Below are positions 32,805 through 43,809 of a stretch of DNA of 64,000 bases, piece by piece. This DNA is from Oreohelix idahoensis. Its lineage: Eukaryota > Mollusca > Gastropoda > Stylommatophora > Oreohelicidae. The stretch covers positions 1-64,000 of the forward strand of contig JAMPIV010019839.1 of assembly GCA_024509875.1 (NCBI GenBank). The letters run 5' to 3'. The notes under the pieces are model-generated. The model was not told where the DNA came from. It worked only from the letters and a program-made list of their open reading frames with translations, and searched no databases. Both the position numbers and the translations under genes were made by a program. Positions within the stretch are counted from its first letter, which is position 1. Each line of letters opens with the position of its first letter.

Positions 32805-35728
32805 AGGACCTCTTGGGGAGCACCAAAAACTAATTCAAAGGGAGAGAAGCCAGTTTGTTCATGCGGTACCTCCCGATAAGCAAATAGAACAGCTGGGAGT
32901 GCTCTGTCCCAGTCATGAGGGTGCTTAACAGTAACCTTATGTAGTAGTTGTTTAAGTGTACGGTTAAGTCTTTCAACTGCACCATTACTCATAGGATGAT
33001 AAATACTACTTAAATTCCTATCAATGTTCCAAGTTTTCATGACTTCCTTCATGGTGTCAGATATGAACTGTGACCCATGGTCTGATAAAAGTTTTCTAGG
33101 AAACCCTATTCTAGAAAAGATGAGATGTAGTGCATCAGCTACATCTGTGGTAGTGGTGGTCTTTAATGGGATAGCTTCTGGCCATCGTGTGCACAAATCA
33201 ATGCACGTAAGGACGAATCTATGTCCTCTGGCCGATGGTAGCAATGGACCAATAATATCTATGGCCATCTTGTCAAACGGTCTTACTGAGATATCGCAAG
33301 CCTGAATAGGCGCCGTGTGAAAAGCTCCACGTGCTTTCACTTCTTGGCATGTAGTACAGGAACGTACATACTGCGAAATATCTCTTGACACTCCTGGCCA
33401 AAAGAATGAAGACAGTACTCGAGATCGTGTTCGAGTATATCCCATATGTCCAGCACACTGTGAGTCATGCGCATGTTGAAGAATGTACCGTCTAAAAGTA
33501 TACGGGACCATAACTTGTTGTTTCATTTGTGATTTGTCATTAAAACATCTAATCAATAGGTCATTTTTAATAACAAACCAATGTTTGTTATTATTACCTG
33601 AGGATAGATTGTCAACTTTATCAACCAGCTTAAAATTTTTTTTTAAAGATTTATCCTCTTTTTGTTTGGTTGCAAATGTTTCCCTGTCAATAGGTGAATT
33701 GACTACAAATTCCTCTTGGTTGTCTACATCCATTTTATTATCACCAACTTTCTCCATGAGTTGAGTCTGCGCTCTAGTCGTCACGGCGTTTCCAGTGCAT
33801 AGGTTATGTTTCTCCCATTCTATGATCTCATCTGGAGTACAATCTTTACTGCCGTGTATACGACCAACCATCAGATCAGCAATAGGCTTTTTTAGCATAC
33901 ATACTTTTACATTCCCTGTGAAAAAGGGTGTTCTAATATGAACAATAGCTGTGGGGTAAAACTCAATAGTTCCACCAAATGTCATGCAGCGGACGTATTC
34001 TCCTGTCGCACAACTAGGATGTACCAGCGACTGACGTACACCAATCGTCGTGGATCCTGAATCTCTCAGCACTGAGACGACGGATCCATTAACGATTCCC
34101 CTGTTAAAAATTAGTAAGCCTGTTCCATCGTTGACTGCAAGACCTACCTCTGGTGTAATATGTCCGCAGTTAAGCACTGTTTCTTTCGCCTTCTGAAAAA
34201 TAAGATTGCATTGTTGGCAACTATTTGCCACATTATAATTAATAGCAAAACATGCAGCAGAAGACTGTGTTGTATTATTGTCAAGTGGGACCTGAGCTAT
34301 AGGTTTAGTATTATTTGTAACTGCCGCCCCTGTATTATGGTTGTACTGAGATGATCCCCGAGAATGAGATCGATTCCGAGTATAATTGTTAGAATTATCT
34401 CGTCGTCCTCTATAGTAACTATTATCTCGATGTCTCGAGCCATGATTATTACCATTCCAGTTATTGTTATTTTTGGGGGTATGTGATCGATTATAATTAG
34501 TGTTATGTTGACTATTGTGGTAGTTTGTTTGAGGTGAATAATTTCTATCTCGTGATCTACCTCTGTTGAACTCATTTTTATTGTTGAAATCATTATTATG
34601 TCCCTTCTGAAAGTTAACATTGTGATTTCTTTGGAACCTACTTCTGTCTACACTGTGATGTCTTTGTTTGTTATTATGATTGTAGGCCATATTAGACGCC
34701 ACAGGTAGAAGTTCTCTTAATGAAGAGTTAGAAATGTTCGCATTCGGATGTGCCGAACAGTAGTTTAAAGAAATTTTTTCCAACTCGTCAATAGTACCTG
34801 GTTTACGCTCCTGCAAATATGCAAAGAATGGCTGGCTAACCGAAGATAATACCTTATCCCGTAGTAGCAAATCAACTAATTTGTCGTACGATTTGTTGAC
34901 TTCTGCCAGTTCAACCCATCTATTAAATGTATTGCGTATGTTCGCAATGAATCCTGCAAAATCTTTTGGAGATTCAGGTAAAATTCCCTTAAATTTCAAC
35001 CTACAGTGTTCCTCGTCCAGGTGAAACCTTCGTAAAAGCAAGGACTTAATAGCACCGTAGTTATTTGCTATTGATGGGTCAGCATTTTGAGAAGCCGTCA
35101 ATGGTTCTCCAACCAAGAATTCATTTAACTTGAGTACCCATGACTCTTCAGGCAAATGATTTGTTTTGCAAGTCTGTTCAAAACGTGACAGGAATGATGA
35201 AAGGTCGTCCTCGTTTAAGTTGAAAGTGGGTAATTTAAAGTTGTAGAAATGTTTAGTTTGGCTGGATGACGATCCATTTTGTGCGTTATTATTCTGGTTT
35301 GCATCAGCACTTTGTGCTTGTAATCTTGCTGTCTCCAATTTAATACGCGCCAATTCCATTTCTTGTTGTAAAATAATTTCCTCTCGTTTCAATTTATTCT
35401 CTTCTTCCTGTTGAGCAATTTCTCTTAATCTATTTTCCTTGGCAATTTGCTTCATCTCACGTTCTGCTTCCTTTCTTTCACGTTCCTCCTCCTCTTTCTT
35501 TAATGCAGCCTTTTTCTCTGCTTCTTTTCTTTCACGTTCCTCCATTTCTGCTTTATGTTTTTCCAGTTCTGCCTCAGCAAACTGACGAAGTTCTTGAGAT
35601 TTATAACCATATTCCTTACTGTCACAGAGCAGTTTCATGGGTGGATGATGGAGTGAGTGGAAGTAAGGGTCACTGAGGTTGTCAATATTTAAGTTTAACT
35701 CAGGGATTGAGTTTATGTCTGGCTTCAT
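32795..35728 (-). CDS. gag-pol: Gag-protease-integrase polyprotein of element A
   Basis: 977 residues in one frame. Residues about 45-140 form a charged coiled coil. Residues 165-350 form a capsid with a SCAN-like helical region (LLLRRFHLDEE, FNRWVELAEV, LLLRDKVLSSVS, YLQERKPGT). Residues 355-470 are Asn/Arg-rich and probably bind RNA. Cys493, 504, 507, 521 and His523 form a metal-binding-like motif. The protease has DSG near 556. Integrase shows a zinc region with His752/754 or nearby and Cys791/794, then catalytic Asp824, Asp883 and Glu919 (35 residues between the last two). It ends FGAPQEVLWD after a one-base deletion; C continues in frame here. The ATG at 35728 heads the frame. Confidence 0.93.
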   Translation of the reverse strand: MKPDINSIPELNLNIDNLSDPYFHSLHHPPMKLLCDSKEYGYKSQELRQFAEAELEKHKAEMEERERKEAEKKAALKKEEEERERKEAEREMKQIAKENRLREIAQQEEENKLKREEIILQQEMELARIKLETARLQAQSADANQNNNAQNGSSSSQTKHFYNFKLPTFNLNEDDLSSFLSRFEQTCKTNHLPEESWVLKLNEFLVGEPLTASQNADPSIANNYGAIKSLLLRRFHLDEEHCRLKFKGILPESPKDFAGFIANIRNTFNRWVELAEVNKSYDKLVDLLLRDKVLSSVSQPFFAYLQERKPGTIDELEKISLNYCSAHPNANISNSSLRELLPVASNMAYNHNNKQRHHSVDRSRFQRNHNVNFQKGHNNDFNNKNEFNRGRSRDRNYSPQTNYHNSQHNTNYNRSHTPKNNNNWNGNNHGSRHRDNSYYRGRRDNSNNYTRNRSHSRGSSQYNHNTGAAVTNNTKPIAQVPLDNNTTQSSAACFAINYNVANSCQQCNLIFQKAKETVLNCGHITPEVGLAVNDGTGLLIFNRGIVNGSVVSVLRDSGSTTIGVRQSLVHPSCATGEYVRCMTFGGTIEFYPTAIVHIRTPFFTGNVKVCMLKKPIADLMVGRIHGSKDCTPDEIIEWEKHNLCTGNAVTTRAQTQLMEKVGDNKMDVDNQEEFVVNSPIDRETFATKQKEDKSLKKNFKLVDKVDNLSSGNNNKHWFVIKNDLLIRCFNDKSQMKQQVMVPYTFRRYILQHAHDSQCAGHMGYTRTRSRVLSSFFWPGVSRDISQYVRSCTTCQEVKARGAFHTAPIQACDISVRPFDKMAIDIIGPLLPSARGHRFVLTCIDLCTRWPEAIPLKTTTTTDVADALHLIFSRIGFPRKLLSDHGSQFISDTMKEVMKTWNIDRNLSSIYHPMSNGAVERLNRTLKQLLHKVTVKHPHDWDRALPAVLFAYREVPHEQTGFSPFELVFGAPQEVLWD

Positions 35729-35958
35729 GTCAGTATGTGGTGACTTGGGGCGTGCGCATGGAGAAAGCGTGTTTGGTGAACAAGTCCGGGTGGCTGAGAG
35801 AGTACCCGGATGTGACTAGGGAGAGTCTGTGCTTGATAGCCAAGCTGTGTGCTTGAGGCTGTGATTTGTGATCGAGCTGGGTGCTCGTATTATGTGACAG
35901 TTGAGATAATGATATAGTGATTATGAATATTGTGATTATGTCTGACATATTGTTGTAT

Positions 35959-36136
35959 AGGCGACGTCTTCCCGCCTAGGAGTGTTCTGGAGGAACTTTA
36001 GGAGTGTTCGTGGAGAACATATTAAGGCGACGAGTTGGTCCCGCCTTTGGAGCTACAGTGGAATAAGGCATTGAGTATTGTCCGCCTTGTAGCTATATTG
36101 GAGTAGAGTTTATATGGCGATGTTGCATGCCGCCAG
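35959..36136 (-). repeat. Array of four short hairpins in leader of A
   Basis: Four stems with different but complementary sequences: aggcg/cgcct (35959-35977), aaggcg/cgcctt (36024-36047), aaggc/gcctt (36065-36088) and tggcg/cgcca (36115-36136). Loops are 8-14 bases. The pairing is preserved although stem ends vary, which suggests a structured leader RNA. Confidence 0.6.
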
Positions 36137-38077
36137 TCACTTGGGATAAGTGATTTACACCTGTATGGTGAATGGATTCGTGCGAGGGTTGAATGCCGCA
36201 CATAGAAACGGGTTGTGTGTACTGTTAGTGTGTGGACGGTCAGCCAGTCCGTGGAAGTATTGTTATAAGTTATTTCTTACAGGCAGTGTCAGCCTGAGTG
36301 TGATGTTATGCATGCGTGACGATATTATTGATGTTCAGGACTTATGTGAATGTTCTATTAAATGTCATGGAGCTGTACAAGTGGCGTCGTGTTATTCATA
36401 CCCCTAATGTTGTTTACTATCTACACACGACACACTCATAATACAGAGCACGTGACACTTACCAATTTTAACGAAATGGTCTATAGTAAGCATTTTGACT
36501 TTTATCTGGTAAGTAATTATTGATAATTACTGATTAAAATAGTCAATAGTAGCTTCAGAGTAATTATTATACTTACTCAACTTAGGAATATTCAATATAA
36601 ATAATCACAATAGTACTGAACTCTTATGTCTAAGTTCAACTAATAGACAATATTTTGTAACAATATTGTATCTAAGTACTAACTATATCATAAATATTTA
36701 CAATATGTATCTGTTAAATATATCATGGAAAAATGTAATTAACATCACATGTAATTAATTCTCAATATCCAATAATGTTGGGTATGATTCCTAGTAATTA
36801 TATTGTTCAATGTACTAAGTCACTCTCTTAGTACCAGAAAAGTATATTAAATAATATACAATGGGTCTGTCACCTCAAAGGTAGACTATAAGATTATTTT
36901 ATTTGGTCAATATATATATTATATTATTATTATTATTATTATGCCCTAGGCATCTCTTATAAATTGTAGTGCTAATTTCTTGGACTATCACTGCATAATT
37001 ATGCAATGTCCCATATTAACCTTAAATGTCAGAAAAAAATTAATTAAATTAAATTACAAGTGTATTATTGAATATAATGTCATATTATTAATGTAGTATT
37101 TAATATATATCATGAGTACAAACAAAACAATGATGCAACTAAAGGGTACAAACAATGTCAAGACGCAAACAAGACATTTTCACAATTAAAAATGAATTTA
37201 TGAACTAAATAAACAAGCGGAAGTGTCACACGGAAAACGAAGGGTCAAAGATTGACCCGAGATCAACTGAATATGCAAAGTACACACAAAAAAAAATGAC
37301 TGCAAAAAATGATGACATCACAGGACTCATAACGGACGAACATTTAACAATCATCAAATAAATGATAGTAAGATTAGACTGGACGAAATAGTTAACGAAC
37401 ATGATAAAAAACTGAATAAAAATGTGAACTTAGTACAAATAAAATACACCAGTTATCTACGGAACGGTACAGCTAACACAAACGTCAAACGATAGCAGAT
37501 CTGGACAGGCAGTCCACCGGCAAACCTCAATGGGGCTTCCAAAAGTGCAATCGTTTAACTGCCCTAAGACCGACTGAAATCTAGGTGGTCAGCTGTTCGC
37601 GACATTCCCCAGAGATTTCAGTTCCCTCCAACCGGCCCGCTAATTAACAACACATTAAATAAACCCAAAAAATACATGAACCACATTCAGAAAAGACATG
37701 CCTATGCAGGCAAAAGGCATGGACTCAGTATTACTGTTTGCAATGACGACAGTATTAAAACAACTAGACTTATCTTTTCCGTTGCTTAGATCAGTGCTAG
37801 AGGTCGTCAACAGCTAGGCTAATGCCCCTGACTGTCTGCTCCTGTAGTCCATATCGTGTGTTTGCTTCAATGGCTCATGTTTCCCCTGGTTAGACTTAGA
37901 AAACGGCTTTGGTTTCTCCGACAGTTCACCTACACGACCTTCGGTGACGTCACGTTGTTAGGCATTAGAATGAGTACAACGTCATCTTCGACTGGATCAT
38001 GTGATCGAAACTTGATCGTAAATATTATGGTTAACATGTGCGTAAGGAACAGAAGTTTGTTTCTTTTTTCTGTCGTT

Positions 38078-38095
38078 CCCCGCATTCGGCCGCCA
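38078..38095 (-). other. Putative primer-binding site of element A
   Basis: On the coding strand TGGCGGCCGAATGCGGGG starts three bases after the 5' LTR. The TGG start and position fit a tRNA primer site, but the matching tRNA was not identified. Confidence 0.45.
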
Positions 38096-38098
38096 CTT

Positions 38099-38893
38099 TG
38101 TTGCTGAGTTATTTGCCGGTTGAAGATCATGTGCTGAGTATAGTTATTTTAATGATTTCTTGTTGATCGTGCTTGTTTTATCATTACGCGAATTAGGGTG
38201 AAGCGTTCATACAACTCAGTAGCATGATATGAAGAAGTAACATGTAATACTTGAACTCAGCAACATTAATGAAGTAATTAATGCCTTCAGGTTGAGTCCG
38301 TAATATTTAATCACATGTACACACAGGATGATTATTTCAAATATGAGCAGAACATCAGTCCGTATAAGTCATGCATAAATTAATCAATAACGTAGACTGC
38401 TGGTTTACGTGTCAATGTCCGTTTAAGGATACAATGCAGTATTGTCGTCAGAACATCACAGCTATATGCACGCGCAGATAGACATGGCTACCTGCCGACA
38501 GTGAGACTGCGAGTCTGAATATTTCATACGAATTGGACGATTATTCTCCTCCTTCTGAGGATTCTAGTTAAACACTAACCTCCGTAAGTTTCCTCTCATA
38601 TAGAGTTCTAGGACTGACCCTGGTCCATCATAAATGCACATATAAATGGCTATATCATGCCATTGAATTGGAAGGTTAGAAAACGCAGCTATTCAGCTTG
38701 GCGGTCAAGTAACAAAGGGTAGCGTCTCCTAGTTACCGACTGTGACCCAAACAACGCTAGACACGTCATAATCGATCGTGTATGGAGCGTTCAATAATTG
38801 AAACATCTATCGCAATATATTAAATGTCTTAACCTTTACAATTGCACGTCTGCTAACCTTTAGCAGACGGCGTTAATAACATATACCGTAACA
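38099..38893 (-). repeat. 5' LTR of element A
   Basis: 795 bp, TGTTGCTGAG to CCGTAACA on the plus strand, collinear with 29032-29826 without visible indels. Confidence 0.95.
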
Positions 38894-38898
38894 GTGGT
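38894..38898. repeat. Target-site duplication GTGGT, right of element A
   Basis: Second copy of the 5-bp target. Confidence 0.93.
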
Positions 38899-39448
38899 TA
38901 CTCGCATATATACTTTTGCCTGGACCATAGCATACATGGATTTAACCGACAGTACTTCATGCATGAACCACATTGTCACAATGGGGGTATCACGCGTACA
39001 GCCAAAGATTATACGCATCCCTTCATATTGAATGCGTTCTAGTCGATCACACTGTGTTACTGATCGCGTCGAGCTGATGATGAAGAAGAAATAGTAATCT
39101 CTGCTCCAGATGCGCAGCGGCCACTGTTTTCATGGCTGTCATACCTCTCTTGCATTTATGTATGATGTGCTCAACAATGTACTTATACGATAGCCCGTGA
39201 CCGAATGTAATTCCAAGGTATTTAAGCTGTTATTGCCTTTCAATTTTCTGTCCATTGAGAGTAATATCGGGAAGATCTGTTTTCACTATGGAGTTGTTTA
39301 AGGTGCACCATATCACGCAGGCCTTGTTTGGATTGACTTTGGAGCCAGTTTCCTCGCACCGCATAAACACGTCATGTAGTGTCCCATGTATGCTATTAAC
39401 CATTTCCTGTCAATCAGAGCCAGTTCTGTAAATGAGTAAAAAAATCAG
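38899..39448 (-). pseudogene. LINE reverse transcriptase, C-terminal portion
   Basis: Minus-strand translation with some stops gives a continuous non-LTR retrotransposon region after the catalytic motif: MVNSIHGTLHDVFMRCEE, SKVNPNKACVIW and QLKYLGITFGHGLSYKY, then MTAMKTVAA. The xLKYLGxxF box is typical of LINE reverse transcriptases. It is the continuation of 42950-43805, separated by element X. Broken by stops, so not active. Confidence 0.75.
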
Positions 39449-41196
39449 TGTCGCAGAGAGATTTATGATTAATAAATTTCTATATCTTTTCCCTATTCTA
39501 CCCGCGTCTTCTACTTTATTATCGCTCTTTTATCCTTTTTCTTTTTTCGCATTCGTTTGATTGTGAAAATATAACTCTCCCGTTCATACCTTAGCCTGTC
39601 TCTTTTCTTATGTAGCAACGCATTTTTATTGCGTAAACTCAGTCCTCGGTGAGAGCGAATAGTGTGAAATTCGTTCTCGACAGAGAGAAGAGGGCAGACA
39701 ATCGTCTACATTTTCATCTGACACGACGCATTTAGGGTAGATTTCTCGGCGATAGGTGTAAGGTGAAACACATGCATCGCTCAGAGATGACCATAGTTAG
39801 CAGTAGGTGTGAAGACGCGCATTGGCAGTTTATGGCCGGCGTCTGAGTTAATGTGAAGTGTTAAGACGGGAACTATTTCGGGTTTTCGAGAATTAGGAAA
39901 TCATTGCTTTTCATAAGATATAAACCCCAGTAGTTAGACTTCATGCATTCAGTCCTCCTAAGTTGCAGTAGACGGATCGCTCGTGCTAGAGAATAAGCTT
40001 GTATAGAGAAGTTCTTAGTTTTCTCGTCAATTTTTGCCGAGCTTCTAGAATACCTATCTAGTGAATAATTCTAGTCGTGGTGATCGCCTGTAGTGCTGTT
40101 TGGAGTTTTGGGTCAGCCCAACGTTTACCAGCGGTTTTAGTACAACTGAGAGAAGAAACATTTTTATCTTTAACCACGTGGGTCTACAAGTTAACACCTG
40201 TCTGGCAGGGCGTTTGCCTCCAGAAATAGACAAAGTACAAATCTCACTAACGGTTTTAAAGACTAAATGCCTATATTGGGCCTATTGAGCCAGATTATAT
40301 TTCTTCACAAACTCTCATGTACATGCAGCCCTGTGGCGAGAAAAATTACAAACCATTAACATTCCGACATTTTTGACTAATTGTGGTGTGACCAAATTAA
40401 ATTTCTATACTGAGAGAAGGCACCGGCCTGACATTCCTAGGTACTGGAAAACCTAAGCTATTGACACTGTGCTCGCTGTTAACTTTCGTGCCTGGACAAT
40501 TTTAATGTGACATAAACAGATATCCTAATAATAATAACCAAGGAAACGTTCCCCGAAGTAGTGAATTCAACCTATCTTTGCGGAGCTGGGGTTCCCTTGG
40601 CCAAGAATAACACCGGAGATTCTGTATGTGTATGTCCTAACAATTGTTTTTCCAGAAGTTGCTACCAAAGCTGTAAGTACGAATGCAAGCGCGAGGCCAC
40701 GGCTGACATGAATAGAGTAAATGCAGGACTGAGTGATTCCTTTATTGTTGTATTTTTGGCACCCATTTTGCTGACTTAACTTCCTTTATGCAGTTTTGTT
40801 GCTAATGATATTTTCCTTAGGATAGAGTAGAGTATCTGTTCTGTTCATACCTTTAAAGGGAACTTTTAGACTATAACGTATGCATCCGTGACTCTTTGAG
40901 GCTATCACATTTTCTTCTAACACGACTGTGGGCTATACATCGAGGGAAAAGATTATACCTATGGGTCTATCATTCTTGTAGTAATTCATTACCTTAAATG
41001 TATTTTCTATGCTTGATAATAACATTTATGTGTTGTGGTAAAATTTTCCTTATGTTAATAAATTTACATAAACTTTATTCAAGCGTGTCGGTCAGCTCGT
41101 TCCAAAATATCTATAATTCATTGTTATAGTTTTCACGACTGTGCGTCTAACTGTCCTCACTTATGTGTGTGTATACGTGAAGGGTATATATATATA

Positions 41197-42709
41197 CTGA
41201 AGCACATTAAAAATGCACCACTATTATATATACTGATGCCGAGAAGCTAGAAAAAAAAGTGTGGGAATGGATTGTCCCCGTGTTTGTTATGAGGTAGAGA
41301 GCGAATTGCTGCTGGAATGGAAAGTGCATGGTTCAACCCACGGGTTTGTGTACAGACTACATGAAAACAATGAACGTTACACGTGCAACACGATTCCCAA
41401 CAGCTATGACCCTGAAAATGTGTACGCGTTGTGGCAGTATACTCGGTATAAAAAGGCCGTTGATACAAAACACTCAGTACATGTGCTTGAAATGCCACGA
41501 CTATCTGAAAACGACTACCAACGAGCCATTGGTATGTTGGAGACCGGAATGAGCTCGCAGGCCATTGCCCGAAGGAAGAATTGCCACCACAGCTTTATTG
41601 TACGTCTCAATGAACGTTACGAAACCACTGGCAGTGCCCGGGATAGACTTCGGAGTGGCCAACCACGAGTTACTACCCCTGCGCAAGATCGTAATATTGT
41701 GTTGAGTCACCTAAAGAATCGTTCTCTCCCGGCAAGTCAAACAGCAAGAGCAATAGTAGGTAGACGTGGGCAAGTCTCTCGAATGACAGTCATACGACGA
41801 CTCAGAGATACAGGCCTTACTGCAAGACGACCTTATGTTGGGCCAAACGTGACTCACAGACATCGTCAGCAGCGCCTGCAATGGGCAGAGCAACATGTCA
41901 GATGGACTAGACTACAGTGGAATGCTGTCCTATTCACAGACGAGAGCAGATTCAACATATCCTTTGCTGGTGGACGTATGCGGATTTGGCGACGGTGTGG
42001 AGAGCGCTTTGCAGATTGCTGTGTTCGTCAGCACGACCGATTTGGAGGTGGCAGTATTCACATTTGGGGAGGATTCAGTTTTCACCATCGCTTGCCTCTT
42101 CACGTCTTCCGTGGAAATGTTAATGCTGTGACATATCGAGATGAGGTTTGCGTTCACAAATTATCCAGACCTGCAGCTTCTCCAGCAGGATAACGCACGT
42201 GCGCACACCGCATGCATTACGCAGCAATATCTACAGCAACAGAACATTGTGACGATTGATTGGCCTGCCCTACCACCAGACATGTCCCCTATAGAACATC
42301 TGCGGGACGAACTTGGACGCAGAGTCTACAGGCAAGGTTCTCCGGCTAATCTGCAACAGCTCGAAGCTGCTCTTACACGTGAATGGGACTTAATTCCCCG
42401 GAATTTCCATCAGAGACTTGTGCGTTCCATGCGGAGCCGCTGCCAAGCTTGTTTGCAAGCACACGGTGGACATACCAGATACTGAGGATAGTGTGAATGA
42501 ATTTTTTTATTGGTTGCATTTTTGGTTTTCTTCCTTGCCTGCACAGAATGCAATGAATTTCATAACAATTAAATGTACAAATTAATGACCAGCATGGATT
42601 CATAGGAAAATGAATAAAGATTCCAAATATGTAAACTTGTAAACACTATATTTACATTTCACACTCTGTTCCTGGATTATACAGGTGGTGCGTTTTTAAT
42701 GTGCTTCAG
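41197..42709 (+). mobile_element. Tc1-type DNA transposon
   Basis: Inverted ends start CTGAAGCACATTAAAAA on both sides and extend to about 25 bp with one mismatch. Flanked by TA (41195-41196 and 42710-42711), in a TA microsatellite. The single transposase gene is broken. Length 1513 bp is normal for the family. Inserted inside element X copy 3. Confidence 0.95.
41261..42485 (+). pseudogene. Tc1-like transposase, frameshifted
   Basis: Two frames, 41261-42193 and 42141-42485, belong to one transposase. The real start is probably the internal MPRLSENDYQRAIGML methionine near 41491, as the first 77 residues look like leader translation. It has two helix-turn-helix regions (residues about 80-190 of the open frame), then the DDE domain: FTDESRF (first Asp), QQDNARAHTA (second Asp) and SPIEHLRDELG (Glu, 34 residues after Asp; DD34E). 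The break is near 42141-42160, where sequence between YRDEV and NYPDLQ is shortened. It would cut and paste the element at TA sites. Confidence 0.93.
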
Positions 42710-42949
42710 TATATATATATATATATATATAGTCAAAAGACTGTCTGACTCCTCTAGATCTGTTGTAGAAGATAGGCTGAAAGAGAGAAAATTCTCGATT
42801 TCAGGGACAGACTCTATTAATTTCTACCATCTCACTCGTGAAAATCTATTTCTATTATCTTCTCTCACTGTTGCTATCACTTGTTCTAATCTATTCAGAA
42901 GGGACCAACCCAAGTCTTAATTCCCTTATCAAAAATCTACGACAATCAG

Positions 42950-43805
42950 CAAACGTCAATGTTCGCCCCAACCCAGTTGGCTGAATGGTGGTTACTTTTA
43001 CTTTATAGATATTAAACAACACCGGTGATAATGGAGAACCCTGGTGTAATCCCAGGCAAGTGCGCATTCGATCTGATGTCCATGTTCCCAAGTTAAATGT
43101 CACTGATCGCTCAGTTAAGGCATGTGCTTTCCATCGTGTTAGCAAAAGGTTAACACCACAAGCCATTACACAGTTCATTAATGTTTCAAAGTTCACACTG
43201 TTATAAGCATCCTCTAGGTCGATTGCTTCAGCAACCGTTTCTCGTTTATCTTGGAACACCTCGTACACATCATAATCAAAACTTCCAGCGTTACTCCCTG
43301 TTACTTTTATGAGCCCATAGCTTCCGAGAGTATCAGGTAGAATCTGTTCGTTTTCGAGGTGTTTCATTATTTTCCGTGCTACTATCTTTTCTAGTAGTTT
43401 ACCGTAGACATTCTGCATTGTAATAATTCTATAGCTGTTGAAAAATGTGGGGTCTTTACCAGGTTTAGGAAGTGGCCGTAGGTAACTATATAGCCAGTCT
43501 TTTGGTACCTCACAATTCATTATGCTGGTGTTGACAAAACTCATAACATTCTAGTGCCCGTGTCATCGAGCTGTTTTATGTGATGATACTCTACACCATC
43601 AGGTCCCGGGGCAGTATTTTTACTGGTTGCTAACATGCACTCGACGTCATCTTCGGATATGAGATCGAAATATATGTCGCTTTCCAGGATACGGTCTTTC
43701 ATTTCTTGGCGGGCAGCTGTATCACCTTTATCCGTGCGAGTAATGTAATGCTCGAGTAAAGAATATTCAGAAATGGCTGGCTTGTACTTTTCATAATCAT
43801 TCTAC
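42950..43805 (-). pseudogene. LINE reverse transcriptase, N-terminal and core portion
   Basis: Minus strand: APGPDGVEYHHIKQ, then from the frame 42891-43544 YLRPLPKPGKDPTFF, KLLEKIVARKI, AIDLEDAYNSVNF (catalytic Asp), LHQGSPLSPVLFNIY and LTFAD, where element X interrupts the catalytic FADD box. A stop near 43555 breaks the frame. This is a non-LTR retrotransposon enzyme of the I/jockey-like broad group and differs from the RTE tails elsewhere. It is the host sequence for the nested insertions. Confidence 0.88.
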
Positions 43806-43809
43806 GATG

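Larger units (their letters stand above)
35729..38098. other. 5' leader of element A, no gene
   Basis: 2.37 kb between gag and the 5' LTR. Contains hairpin repeats near the gag start (35959-36136), AT-rich sequence and a TTA/ATT microsatellite at 36919-36946. The short frames here are not conserved in B or C. Confidence 0.75.
29032..38893 (-). mobile_element. Gmr1-type Ty3/gypsy LTR retrotransposon A
   Basis: A complete element of 9862 bp: two 795-bp LTRs, a 2.4-kb leader, gag-pro-int, reverse transcriptase, RNase H and about 1 kb of 3' non-coding sequence. The order integrase before reverse transcriptase is that of Gmr1-clade elements, a Ty3/gypsy group with a Ty1/copia-like pol order. Near-identical LTRs and a perfect duplication suggest a recent insertion. 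Two frame breaks in pol make it non-functional as read. No env-like frame was found. It sits inside an older LINE. Confidence 0.93.
39449..42944. mobile_element. Element X, third copy (shortened, carrying a Tc1 element)
   Basis: Begins TGTCG and ends CGACA, with an exact 5-bp duplication ATCAG at 39444-39448 and 42945-42949. It splits the LINE just after its TFAD motif. Without the Tc1 insertion it is about 1.98 kb. It keeps the ends and the part matching 7100-8807 of the left-arm copy but lacks the X reading frame, so it is a non-autonomous derivative. This copy best defines the element boundaries. Confidence 0.85.

Noticed and set aside
32795..32815. Programmed frameshift between integrase core and C-terminus in Gmr1 elements
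   Set aside because: Element C is continuous here and element B has a stop codon instead, so the shift in A is a private deletion.
36919..36946. ATT microsatellite as regulatory element
   Set aside because: Simple sequence in the leader of A with no further support.
40561..40779. 72-residue cysteine-rich ORF resembling a secreted peptide
   Set aside because: It lies in the non-coding part of element X, no signal peptide is evident, and the homologous region of the other X copies is not open.
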